Below are positions 26,379-35,323 of a DNA stretch of 43,683 bases, piece by piece (positions within the stretch are counted from its first letter, which is position 1; each line of letters opens with the position of its first letter). The position numbers and the translations under genes are program-made. This DNA comes from Planctomycetaceae bacterium (lineage in GTDB: Bacteria > Planctomycetota > Planctomycetia > Planctomycetales > Planctomycetaceae), in assembly GCA_020426505.1 (NCBI GenBank), contig JAGQPX010000168.1:1-43683 (forward strand), written 5' to 3'. Below the pieces are notes generated by a model. The model ran no database searches and was not told the origin of the DNA. It saw nothing but the letters and a program-made list of their open reading frames with translations.

Positions 26379-26843
26379 TCAGAGACGCCACACCTGCATG
26401 TTTGCGCGCAGACGTTCCGGCGATTGCAAACTGCCTGGTGGACTTTCGGTTCCAGCTTTTTGAACAAGCGAACCATTCAAATTCATCGCACGGTCGGCGT
26501 CAGCCACCATGGGCAATGACGTCACCAGCGACAGGAGCAAAATTACATCACTGTCGTGTTGGGTTGTGACAAAACTACAATCCGGTTCACCACATGAACC
26601 GTCGCCATCCGGATGCTGATGGCCACCGTGGTGCTGGTGCCCATGATGATGGAGAGAAGAATCGAGGGCCGTCCCCTCGTCATCGTGACCATGCTGATGG
26701 TGCTCATGCTGACAAGCACTCGTTGCAGCTGCGACCTCATGATGCTGCTGATCGCAGGTATGAGTGTGGTGCGCACAGCATCCCAACAACGCATGCAGCG
26801 CCACGGCGCTCGTCGTCAGGATTGTCAGGATGCAGTGGAACAT
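26379..26843 (-). CDS. Exported His/Cys-rich protein
   Basis: A 154-residue protein. MFHCILTILTTSAVALHALLGC looks like a signal peptide, perhaps a lipoprotein one with Cys22 in LLGC. The mature N-terminal half is dominated by His with some Cys (CAHHTHTCDQQHHE, HEHHQHGHDDEG, HHHGHQHHGGHQHPDG, CGEPDC). The C-terminal half contains a hydrophobic stretch (DVILLLSLVTSLPMVADAD). It is probably a periplasmic metal-binding protein. It is the gene before the CusB-like adaptor in the minus-strand block; 215 bases separate it from the adaptor start. Confidence 0.65.
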   Translation of the reverse strand: MFHCILTILTTSAVALHALLGCCAHHTHTCDQQHHEVAAATSACQHEHHQHGHDDEGTALDSSLHHHGHQHHGGHQHPDGDGSCGEPDCSFVTTQHDSDVILLLSLVTSLPMVADADRAMNLNGSLVQKAGTESPPGSLQSPERLRANMQVWRL

Positions 26844-27167
26844 GCACTTTTCAATGGGTGATACGAGATCGACAGATTATGTCGCTTCTCACAGTTGTTT
26901 TATCGGCTCGTTACGGATCGGTCTACAGAGAACATCTACAATCGCAAATTGCGTGCCGCCAATGCAAACCCGCCCTCGTAAGTGCTGTGAAAGCAGCCCA
27001 GGCCGCTAAAAACGGAGAAACATCTCAACCAACTCGGCTCTTGCTGCTGTCCTCAATCTGAAGAAACTGTCATCGGTTCGACCTCAAATGGTGAATCCGC
27101 AAATCGTCATGTGCAGCCAGCCTTCTGTCACATTCGAAGCCAACGCCTCTACACGGTCTGGAGTCGA
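26844..27167. other. Gap between the His/Cys-rich gene and the Zn/Cd ATPase gene
   Basis: No secure gene or repeat. A 60-codon plus-strand frame from an ATG at 26879 (with an IACRQCKPAL segment) is the only open stretch of note, and I cannot identify it. The promoter or leader of the downstream minus-strand genes may lie here. Confidence 0.4.
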
Positions 27168-29327
27168 TCACGATCTCAAGAGGCGCAGCCCATTGAAGAT
27201 GACCAGCAATGATGCCCCCATATCGGCGGCAATCGCTGCCCAGAGTGACGAATATCCAGTAAATGTGAGGACAACGAAGAGTGCTTTGACAGCCAGTGAA
27301 AATACGATGTTCTGCCGTATGATCGTCACAGTGCGCCGAGAGTGCTCGATGAGCCACGGAAGGCGAGAGAGGTCATCTGACATGAGTGCGATGTCGGCTG
27401 TTTCGATCGCAGCATCGCTTCCCGCAGCTCCCATCGCAATTCCGAGGGTGGCTCGTCCCAAGGCGGGGGCGTCGTTAACGCCGTCACCGATCATCGCGAC
27501 CTGACCAAATTTGTTCACAAGAGAGGCGACCGCTTCGACTTTGTCTTCCGGCAACAACTCCGCATGGACTTCATCGATGCCGGCTTGCTCCGCGATAGAT
27601 TGAGCCGTGCCCTCATTGTCTCCGGTGAGCATGACAAGGTGTTCGACCCCCAAGTCTCGTAGTTTGCCAATGGATTGTTGGGTTTCAGTGCGAATGGCGT
27701 CGGCCAGCGTGATGAAACCACAGACGTGTGCTTCGTTGCCAACGACAACGACTGTCCGTCCCGCTGCCTGCATGTTCTGGAGCTGGCGATGAACGTCATC
27801 GGTTTCCTGCTTTCGCTCTTCCAGGTAACGATGAGAGCCAAGCCAGAACAGTCTTCCTTCAATTCTGCCCTGAGCCCCTTTACCCTGAATGATCTCGAAC
27901 TGATCCGCCACTGGTAGCGACAGGCCGCGTTCCTTCGTCTCGGCCACAATGGCTCGTGCGAGAGGATGATTGCTGTGAGCTTCAAGAGCGCCGGCACGAG
28001 TCAGTAGTTCGGTTTCGTCGTGGCCGTTCATCGGGACGACTTCGATGACCTTTGGCTGTCCAATTGTGAGCGTTCCGGTCTTGTCCATCGCGATTGCCTT
28101 GAGACGTGCGGGGATCTCAACGAAGACGCCGCCCTTGATCAGAACGCCATTGCGTGCTGCAGCGGCAAGCGATGCCACAACACTGACAGGAGTCGAAATA
28201 ACCAGCGCACAGGGGCATGCGATCACCAGCAGCACTAGCGATCGATAGGTCCAGTCCGACCATTGACCATCAAGCAACAACGGTGGAACAAGGACCACCA
28301 CAATCGCAGTCATTAAGACGACCGGGGTGTAAATGGCAGCGAACTTCTCCACCCACTTCTCGGATGGGGCACGACGGGATTGAGCGTCACCTACCAGTTT
28401 GATGATCCGTGCCAATGTCGTGTCATTCGCGGGCTTCGTACTCTCAATCTCAAGTGTGCCGTCTCCATTGATCGTTCCGGCAAAGACCTCAACGTCCGCT
28501 GTCTTTGAGACGGGGACGCTTTCACCTGTAATTGGAGCCTGATTGACCGCGCTTGTTCCCTCTCGCACAATGCCATCGAGTGGAATTTTCTCACCCGGAC
28601 GCACCACAATGATGCTTCCGACAGCGACATCATCCGGTGAGACATCGGTGATTGAACCATCCTGTCGAAGATGAGCAATCGGTGGCGTCAAATCCATTAG
28701 CGCTGCGATCGCTCGTCGTGCCCGACCGACACTCCAGGACTCAAGCAACAAAGACAACGAGAACAGAAACGCAACGGTCGCCGCCTCGAACCATTCGCCG
28801 ATCAGCACCGCTCCGACGACCGCGATCGTCATGAGCAGATTCATATCCGGGCGGAGCGACAAAGCGGACCGCCATGCCTTGGGGACCACCATCCAGAGGC
28901 CTGCAAGGATGCCTATCACGTAGAACGCGATCGACAGAATAGGCACACCATGTGCAATGCCCATGCCTTCGGAACCAAACGCGGCACCAACACCCCCGGC
29001 TTGCCACACATGTGACAGGAAGCCGACTGCCCCGCTCGTTCCGCTTGCGGTAGTCAGCACATGCCGCTTGTAGGTAGACGAGAAACCGAAGTCCTCGTGT
29101 TGATCGGTCTCATCGCTCCAGACTTCCGCCTGCATGCCGGTGCGATCGATGGCAGCGACGACGTCGACCGCATTCAGGCCATCTGATTGCGCATCAACGA
29201 TCAACTTGCCATTGAGGACATCGAATCGCAGACGCTCCTCGGTGCCGACCAGTGGCACGAGTTCACGTTTGAGGATCGCAACCTCTTCTGCGCAATCCAT
29301 CCCCTTGATCCGAAACATCAATGACAT
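27168..29327 (-). CDS. zntA: Zn/Cd/Pb-exporting P1B-2-type ATPase
   Basis: A 719-residue inner-membrane ATPase. An N-terminal HMA-like domain has GMDCAEEVAIL (residues 9-19), with the single Cys followed by Glu-Glu seen in many ZntA proteins instead of GMxCxxC. The membrane metal motif is CPC at 371-373, the phosphorylated Asp is 415 in DKTGTLT, SNHPLARAI carries the HP motif, and GDGVNDAPAL completes the hinge. Near the end, SLAVKALFVVLTF and WAAIAADMGASLLVIFNGLRLL hold the Lys and Asp typical of the P1B-2 subgroup (Zn2+, Cd2+, Pb2+). It would remove divalent metal from the cytoplasm, feeding the periplasmic RND pumps encoded on either side. Confidence 0.93.
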   Translation of the reverse strand: MSLMFRIKGMDCAEEVAILKRELVPLVGTEERLRFDVLNGKLIVDAQSDGLNAVDVVAAIDRTGMQAEVWSDETDQHEDFGFSSTYKRHVLTTASGTSGAVGFLSHVWQAGGVGAAFGSEGMGIAHGVPILSIAFYVIGILAGLWMVVPKAWRSALSLRPDMNLLMTIAVVGAVLIGEWFEAATVAFLFSLSLLLESWSVGRARRAIAALMDLTPPIAHLRQDGSITDVSPDDVAVGSIIVVRPGEKIPLDGIVREGTSAVNQAPITGESVPVSKTADVEVFAGTINGDGTLEIESTKPANDTTLARIIKLVGDAQSRRAPSEKWVEKFAAIYTPVVLMTAIVVVLVPPLLLDGQWSDWTYRSLVLLVIACPCALVISTPVSVVASLAAAARNGVLIKGGVFVEIPARLKAIAMDKTGTLTIGQPKVIEVVPMNGHDETELLTRAGALEAHSNHPLARAIVAETKERGLSLPVADQFEIIQGKGAQGRIEGRLFWLGSHRYLEERKQETDDVHRQLQNMQAAGRTVVVVGNEAHVCGFITLADAIRTETQQSIGKLRDLGVEHLVMLTGDNEGTAQSIAEQAGIDEVHAELLPEDKVEAVASLVNKFGQVAMIGDGVNDAPALGRATLGIAMGAAGSDAAIETADIALMSDDLSRLPWLIEHSRRTVTIIRQNIVFSLAVKALFVVLTFTGYSSLWAAIAADMGASLLVIFNGLRLLRS

Positions 29328-29375
29328 CGGACTCCCCTGACGCTGATCGATCTTCTTGCTGTGGCCAACTCGCTG

Positions 29376-29762
29376 TTATTCAGTTGCCGGCGGCGGTTCT
29401 TCACCATACTTGGCCACGTAGCGGGCAGCGAAGTTCTCCGCCAGCTCCGGATGACAGACGAAGCATTGCGAGTCAGGTCGACTGTGATCTTCGCACCAGT
29501 CGCCCTTGTCTTTGAATCCGGCGATCAGGCTGGTGTCGCAGCGAGCGCACTCCCCTTCAGGCACACCATGCTCGTCGCACCACCACCCGCCGTGGTCGTG
29601 CTCATCGTGGCCTTCACCTTCTTCGTGATCATGGTCATCGTGTGACTCCACTTCTGCAGTTGTGGAAGCCGAATCGGATGCGCCACATCCAGACAGAAAA
29701 GTTGTGGACGTGGCGGTCAAGGCGACCAGAACACAGGGCATCGCAAACAACTTTCGCATCAT
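29376..29762 (-). CDS. Lipoprotein with acidic-His stretch and paired WCxEH...CxxC motif
   Basis: A 128-residue lipoprotein with lipobox LSGC (Cys26). The start may be the ATG at 29762 or the next codon at 29759, both behind AGGAG. A His/Asp/Glu run (HDDHDHEEGEGHDEHDHGG) is followed by two copies of one motif: WWCDEHGVPEGECARC (about 60-75) and DWCEDHSRPDSQCFVC (about 89-103). Each has Trp-Cys, Glu/Asp-His, then Cys-x-x-Cys, which would make a four-ligand metal site. The same double motif occurs in the N-terminal region of the CzcB-like adaptor encoded in this block. It lies 20 bases after the CzcA-like gene and 48 before the Zn/Cd ATPase gene. Confidence 0.72.
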   Translation of the reverse strand: MMRKLFAMPCVLVALTATSTTFLSGCGASDSASTTAEVESHDDHDHEEGEGHDEHDHGGWWCDEHGVPEGECARCDTSLIAGFKDKGDWCEDHSRPDSQCFVCHPELAENFAARYVAKYGEEPPPATE

Positions 29763-29782
29763 ATTCTCCTAGGACGTTCCAT

Positions 29783-32700
29783 TCAGACGGAAACAGGTTC
29801 TTCGACTGGTCGCTCAATCATCTCCGGATGAGGAGCCACTCGTTCGATGGGACTCTTGAAAACCATGTACAGCACGCGCAATACGAGCAGGGACATCACC
29901 GTCGCGCTGATGACTCCCCCAATGACGACCGTGGCCAGTGGGCGCTGAACTTCCGCTCCCATACCCGTGCTGAACGCCATCGGGACGAATCCCAGACTGG
30001 CGACCAGCGAGGTCATAAGGACCGGACGGAGGCGCGTCATCGCCGCCTTCTCGACGGCTTCCTCAAGGTCGGCTCCGCGACGACGAAGCTGGCTGATGTA
30101 AGACACCAGCAGCATGTCATCAAGGACGGCAACACCTGACAGGGCGATGAATCCAACGGCTGCCGAGATCGAAAACGGCATGTCCCTGAGCCAGAGGGCA
30201 AAGATGCCGCCGGTCCAAGCGAAAGGAATGCCGGTAAAGACTCGAATTGTGTCCACGACATTGTGATAGGTCAGGTAGAGCAGAGTGAAGATCATGACCA
30301 AAGCCAGAGGCACGACGATCAGCAATCGCTGACGTGCCCGCAGCAGATTCTCGAACTGACCACTCCATTCGACGTGGTACCGCCCTTCGGGTAGCGTCAC
30401 GTCTTCTGCAATCCGTTGTTGTGCTTCGGCGACGAAGCTACCGATGTCTCGGCCTCGGACGTTTGCAGAAATGTTGAGCCGACGTTGTCCCCACTCCCGC
30501 AGGATCTGCGACGGACCTTCGCCCACCTCAACGGACGCGAGCCGTGACAAGGGGATCTGCTCACCCGCCGGTGTGGCCACAAGAATGTTACGAATCGCTT
30601 CCGGACTTGCTTTCTTGTCTTCGGGCAGTCTGATGACCAACGGAAAGCGAAGCTGACCTTCATAAATATCACCGACCGGCAGGCCACCGATCGATTCCAC
30701 CACATCCAGCACCGCAGCGGTGGGAATGCCGTAGCGAGCGATTTCGTCCTGTTTGATTTTCACTCGCAGCACTGGCTGACCGGTGACCTGTTCCGTACTC
30801 ACGTCGGCACTGCCATCGATCCCGACCAGGACTCGCTCGATCTGCCGTGCGGTTTCCAACATCAGTTCATAGTCGTCGCCGAACAACTTCACTGCGACAT
30901 CAGACCGCACGCCTGTCGCGATCTCATCCATCCGCAACTTGATCGGTTGGGTAAACGCCAGCCGCTGGCCCGGCAATTCGCGCAATGTCTTTTCAATCAG
31001 GTTTGTGAGTTGTGCCTGCGTGGACGCTTCCTTCCAGCGATTTCGCGGACGCAGCGTGATGAAAACGTCTGTCAGTTCAACGCCCATCGGGTCAGTTGCA
31101 ATCTCTGCCGATCCGATGCGGCTCCAGACATGAGCGACTTCATCCGGGAACTCAGCCAACACGGCTTTTTCCATTTCCGTGTTGTAACGGATCGATTCTT
31201 CCAGATCGGTGCCCGCCAGTCGGATGACATTGATCGCGACGGATCCTTCAGAAAGCTGGGGCACAAACTCGGAACCGAGGTTCGGGGCAATCATTCCAAA
31301 GGCCACGATCAACACGCACAGAGCGAATCCGATGACGGCAACTTTGTGGTGCATGGTGAATCGCAGAATCGGCGCATACACCCACTTGGCCAATCGAATC
31401 AGCAGCGGCTCCCGTTCTTTCATTCGTTGGGGCAACACAATGCTGGCCAGGACCGGCATCAGCGTGAGCGAGAGAATCATCGAGCCGGCCAGTGCAAAGA
31501 TGACCGTCGAGGCCATTGGGCGAAAGAGCTTTCCCTCCACTCCCTCCAGCGTCAAAATCGGCAGATAGACAATCATGATGATCAGTTCGCCGAACATCGT
31601 CGGTTTGCGGACTTCGATCGCCGCATCGCGGATCAGTTGCAGCTTGCTGCGGCCACGCGGATCGGGATGCGACAAATACCGCACACAGTTCTCGATCATC
31701 ACCACGGAGCTGTCGACCACGAGGCCGAAGTCGATGGCACCGAGGCTCAGCAGACTGGCGGCAATGCCGAATCGCAACATCCCGGAGAACGCGAATAGCA
31801 TCGACAAGGGAATCGCCAGGGCGACGATCAATCCGGCCCGCAGATTGCCGAGAAAGATAAACAGCACGGCGATGACGAACAGGCCGCCTTCAAAGAGATT
31901 GCGACGGACCGTGTTGATGACCTCATCGACCAGTTCGGTGCGGTCGTACATCGAGATGATCCGTACGCCGGGCGGCAACGTCGACCGGATGTCATCCAGC
32001 TCTTCCTTGATCCCGGACGTGACGTTGTGTGTGTTCTCTCCCATCAGGGAGAAGCCCAGTCCCATGACCGTCTCACCGCGTCCATCTGCGGTGACCGCCC
32101 CACGGCGGACCTCGTAGCCAATCTCCACGTCGGCGACATCAGAAATACGGACGGGCACACCATCCTCAGCCTTGATGACGATGGCCTCAATCTGCTCAGC
32201 GTTGACCGTGCGGCCCTGCCCGTGAACCAGCAGCATTTCACTGGATCGCACGATGTTGCCACCACCAACATTGCGATTGTTCCGCCGTAGCGCAGTGGTG
32301 ACTTCGTCGAGCGTCAACTGATGACGAATCAGACGGTCCGGGTCGACTCGGACCTGGTACTGCTTCTCGTACCCGCCCCAAGAATTGACTTCGGCCACTC
32401 CGCTGACCGTCCGGAGCTGCGGCTTGATCGTCCAGTCGTGTAGGGTCCGCAGTTCGGTTAACTGTCGGATTCGTTCATCCGCATCCAGCCGTGAGAAGTC
32501 GTAGCCATCGAGAGTCACAACGTAATGAAACACCTCGCCAAGTCCGGACGCCACCGGTCCCATCTTTGGTCGGTCAATTCCCGATGGCAGTTCGACGGTG
32601 GCGAGACGTTCTCCAATCAATTGCCGCGCGAAGTAGATGTCGATGCCGTCTTCGAAAACCACGGTGACCTGCGAGAACCCGAACTTGGAGATTGACCGCA

Positions 32701-32944
32701 ATTGTTGCAGCCCCGGCAGTCCGCTGATCACCTGCTCGATGGGGAACGTAATCTGGCGTTCCACTTCTTCCGGCAGTAGTGACGGTGCGTTGGTGTTGAC
32801 CTGCACCTGAACCGGTGTTGTGTCCGGGAACGCATCAACGTCCAGATGTTGCAGCGACACGATGCCAACCGCCATCACCCCGAGCACGAGTGCGATCACG
32901 GCGAAACGATGGCGTAGCGATGCGTCGATGATCCAGTTCAGCAT
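29783..32944 (-). CDS. czcA: Heavy-metal RND efflux pump (CzcA-like)
   Basis: A 1053-residue inner-membrane pump, the second HME-RND protein of the window. The N-terminus has LDVDAFPDTTPVQVQVNTNAPSL and EEVERQITFPIEQVISGLPG, both standard for the family. The fourth helix reads GAIDFGLVVDSSVVMIENCVRYL, with the Asp, Asp and Glu (DFG, VD, EN) needed for proton-driven export in CzcA, so divalent metals (Zn, Cd, Co) are the best guess. Twelve membrane helices and two periplasmic loops are evident. The adaptor gene ends 18 bases upstream, and a metal-binding lipoprotein gene follows. It is only distantly similar to the other RND pump here, so a recent duplication is unlikely. Confidence 0.94.
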   Translation of the reverse strand: MLNWIIDASLRHRFAVIALVLGVMAVGIVSLQHLDVDAFPDTTPVQVQVNTNAPSLLPEEVERQITFPIEQVISGLPGLQQLRSISKFGFSQVTVVFEDGIDIYFARQLIGERLATVELPSGIDRPKMGPVASGLGEVFHYVVTLDGYDFSRLDADERIRQLTELRTLHDWTIKPQLRTVSGVAEVNSWGGYEKQYQVRVDPDRLIRHQLTLDEVTTALRRNNRNVGGGNIVRSSEMLLVHGQGRTVNAEQIEAIVIKAEDGVPVRISDVADVEIGYEVRRGAVTADGRGETVMGLGFSLMGENTHNVTSGIKEELDDIRSTLPPGVRIISMYDRTELVDEVINTVRRNLFEGGLFVIAVLFIFLGNLRAGLIVALAIPLSMLFAFSGMLRFGIAASLLSLGAIDFGLVVDSSVVMIENCVRYLSHPDPRGRSKLQLIRDAAIEVRKPTMFGELIIMIVYLPILTLEGVEGKLFRPMASTVIFALAGSMILSLTLMPVLASIVLPQRMKEREPLLIRLAKWVYAPILRFTMHHKVAVIGFALCVLIVAFGMIAPNLGSEFVPQLSEGSVAINVIRLAGTDLEESIRYNTEMEKAVLAEFPDEVAHVWSRIGSAEIATDPMGVELTDVFITLRPRNRWKEASTQAQLTNLIEKTLRELPGQRLAFTQPIKLRMDEIATGVRSDVAVKLFGDDYELMLETARQIERVLVGIDGSADVSTEQVTGQPVLRVKIKQDEIARYGIPTAAVLDVVESIGGLPVGDIYEGQLRFPLVIRLPEDKKASPEAIRNILVATPAGEQIPLSRLASVEVGEGPSQILREWGQRRLNISANVRGRDIGSFVAEAQQRIAEDVTLPEGRYHVEWSGQFENLLRARQRLLIVVPLALVMIFTLLYLTYHNVVDTIRVFTGIPFAWTGGIFALWLRDMPFSISAAVGFIALSGVAVLDDMLLVSYISQLRRRGADLEEAVEKAAMTRLRPVLMTSLVASLGFVPMAFSTGMGAEVQRPLATVVIGGVISATVMSLLVLRVLYMVFKSPIERVAPHPEMIERPVEEPVSV

Positions 32945-32962
32945 TGAGCCGTCCTTTCCCGA

Positions 32963-34618
32963 TCATTGGCCACAGGTGCAGCCGGCTCCGAGATTGTTTT
33001 TGAGAATTTGCGAACGCAGGACCGCACTGCCTGTGGTGACGACGACTTCGCCCGGCAGGACGCCGGCAATGATCTCCGTGTAACCATCAGCGGTCACACC
33101 GGGCCGCACTGACCGAGTATGAAAGATCTTCGGTTGATCTTCGTCGAAGTAGTTCCGATCACGGACAAAAACAACAAAACACGAACCGTCCCACTGGACG
33201 GATTCTTTCGGGACAGCGACGGCATCCGGTGCTTCGCGAAGAATAATTCGACCCATCCCGAACGTTTCGTTCCTCAACGTTTCGTCCGGATTCTCTACCT
33301 CCGCGCGAACTTCAACGGTCCGCGTGTGCTTGTCAACATCGGTGCTGACCCAACTGATCTGCCCGACGACTTCGTCTTGCATGCCGTCCGGTAGAAATCG
33401 GACCGCCTGACCGACTTCGAGGTACGCGGCGTCTTCCAACGCCACATTGAACCGCAACCACATTCGACTCGTGTCTGCAATCCGAAACAGCATTTGCGAC
33501 GGATCGACCACTTCGCCCGCAACCGTCTTTCGCTCGACAACCACGCCATCAAGAGATGCCACCACGGGGATCAGGTTGTTCGTTAACGTCAAACCTGAAA
33601 CGTCTGATCGAATGCTGCTGGGGAGGCCCAGAAATCTGAGTCGCTGCCCGCGCTGTCCTTCCGGCAACTTCCTGAGTTCTGCGACATCGACACGCAATCC
33701 CAGGTTGTCCAGCGTCTGTTCGGCACGCCGTACGCCGATTGAGGCCTGCTGCAACGCTGTCTCTGCTTCCAGAAGTTGGCTGCCAGGGATGATCTGCTTC
33801 TCCGCCAGTGGCTTGAGTCGTTCGACGGTGGCCGCGTGAAACTCTACCTGAGCCAGCGAATCAAGCAGTCCTGACTTTGCTTCGCCCACGTCTACTGCGT
33901 CAATTAATGCCAGAACGTCGCCCTTGCTAACACGGTCGCCAACCATTCTTTCAACTTGCCAGACAGTGCCAGGTACTCGACTGGCCAACTGAGCGACCCG
34001 TGTTTCGTTATAGGTGGCTTCTCCGCTGGCTCGTACTGCTTCGACCATTGGCCGTGTCTCAACCAGTTCAAAATCAACACCTGCCTTGTTGACGGCATCC
34101 GTCGAAGTGAATTGCACCCGACTTCGATACAGCCGACAGCCCTGATTGTTCTCCTGCCTGTCGCGGACATCTAAAGCGAATGCTGCAGCCATCAATTGGG
34201 AATCGTCGATCGATGGAGCGGTCTTCAATTCGGCGACATCGGGATGGCAAAGCGGACACTGGTGCACGCCATGCTCCTGGCACCAGCCGTAGTCTTCACC
34301 TTTAGGCAACAATGTTGGTAAGCACTCAACACATTCCGACCCTGGCACTCCGTGAACCTCGCACCAGTCGTCAACGTCCGTCTCCAGTTGCCCGACCATC
34401 GCCGAGAACTTCGGCATCTGCCAGTCCGAGTGATGCCCCCACCACGCGACACCACCCAGCGCAACAAGCACAGTGATCGTTGGCACTGTGCCGACGATCC
34501 ACTTCATCAATTGGCCGAGTCGATCCTTTTCGATCGACTGACTCTTGCTGCCAGGCTGGTGATCAATTGGCGGCGGACTTTCTTCAACCGACGGCTGATT
34601 GATGGTGGCTTGGCTCAT
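32963..34618 (-). CDS. RND efflux periplasmic adaptor (CzcB-like) with Cys/His module
   Basis: A 551-residue membrane-fusion protein. A cytoplasmic N-terminus of about 40 residues precedes the membrane anchor (WIVGTVPTITVLVALGGVAWW, 40-60). Next comes a double metal-binding module, DDWCEVHGVPGSECVEC (83-99) and GWCQEHGVHQCPLC (111-124), not found in ordinary CzcB proteins. The adaptor core follows: RVAQLASRVPGTVWQVERMVGDRVSKGDVLALI (lipoyl-like half), a helical hairpin (about 245-300), NLIPVVASLDGVVVERKTVAGEVV and a beta-barrel. The C-terminus ends GAGCTCGQ, another Cys pair. It should connect the CzcA-like pump to the TolC-like channel encoded upstream in the same block. Confidence 0.9.
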   Translation of the reverse strand: MSQATINQPSVEESPPPIDHQPGSKSQSIEKDRLGQLMKWIVGTVPTITVLVALGGVAWWGHHSDWQMPKFSAMVGQLETDVDDWCEVHGVPGSECVECLPTLLPKGEDYGWCQEHGVHQCPLCHPDVAELKTAPSIDDSQLMAAAFALDVRDRQENNQGCRLYRSRVQFTSTDAVNKAGVDFELVETRPMVEAVRASGEATYNETRVAQLASRVPGTVWQVERMVGDRVSKGDVLALIDAVDVGEAKSGLLDSLAQVEFHAATVERLKPLAEKQIIPGSQLLEAETALQQASIGVRRAEQTLDNLGLRVDVAELRKLPEGQRGQRLRFLGLPSSIRSDVSGLTLTNNLIPVVASLDGVVVERKTVAGEVVDPSQMLFRIADTSRMWLRFNVALEDAAYLEVGQAVRFLPDGMQDEVVGQISWVSTDVDKHTRTVEVRAEVENPDETLRNETFGMGRIILREAPDAVAVPKESVQWDGSCFVVFVRDRNYFDEDQPKIFHTRSVRPGVTADGYTEIIAGVLPGEVVVTTGSAVLRSQILKNNLGAGCTCGQ

Positions 34619-34787
34619 GGGACTTACTCACGGCATCATTGTTTGAAAGCAATCATTCGAGATCCGACCTCAATGGACACCTGACGAACACTGAGCGATC
34701 ACAAGGAAACGATAACCGCATCTTGATGTGCGTACGGACCACTCGGATCAACGTCGCGAAATGCGGCAAGCGTGTGTGCAGCGAAAC

Positions 34788-35237
34788 TTACAGCAGGTAA
34801 GAACCTGACAGCGCACAAACATCCCGCCCGGAAGCGAAGGGCGGGAAGTGACAGCGGTTGGGCGGTAACGTCCGCGACAGCAAAGCAAGCTGAGTCATCG
34901 CGTTTGCCGAATCAATGATCACAAGACCGTCAATGTTGTCAGCCTTGTTCAGCTCAGGACAATCCGTTCCGACAGGAAGGATCGCACCGCCACAGAAACA
35001 ATCCAGCGTTTTGGTGTCGTTGGGGCATTCATGCTCGCCAGGCACCTGCCGCTCGCTGTGCGTTTTGCAGCGACTACAGCACGGCTCAAAACCGTCACTC
35101 TCATTCTGTACAGTTTTCGACACGTCTGTCGCCGAACAAAGACCGCAACATTCCCCGCAAGGGAAGAATGGGCACAACAGCACAAGTGCTGTCATGCAAA
35201 CGGCGAGTATCCGGCGACCAAACATGGAAATCAGCAT
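34788..35237 (-). CDS. Exported Cys-rich protein
   Basis: A 149-residue protein with a signal peptide (MLISMFGRRILAVCMTALVLLCPFFP). An inner ATG at 35225 is also possible. The mature N-terminal half is full of Cys: PCGECCGLC, EPCCSRCKTH, HECPND and DCFCGGA. The spacing recalls paired or clustered thiolate metal sites. The second half (LPPNRCHFPPFASGRDVCALSGSYLL) resembles the tail of other small exported planctomycete proteins from metal operons. It lies between the TolC-like and adaptor genes and is likely a periplasmic metal-binding helper. Confidence 0.65.
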   Translation of the reverse strand: MLISMFGRRILAVCMTALVLLCPFFPCGECCGLCSATDVSKTVQNESDGFEPCCSRCKTHSERQVPGEHECPNDTKTLDCFCGGAILPVGTDCPELNKADNIDGLVIIDSANAMTQLALLSRTLPPNRCHFPPFASGRDVCALSGSYLL

Positions 35238-35323
35238 TGAAGAAGCTGAGGTGGATTATTGAAGTAGTATAGCATACGACCGCAATCGCCTTCGATCAAT
35301 GTCAGATTTCGATCGAATTCCCG

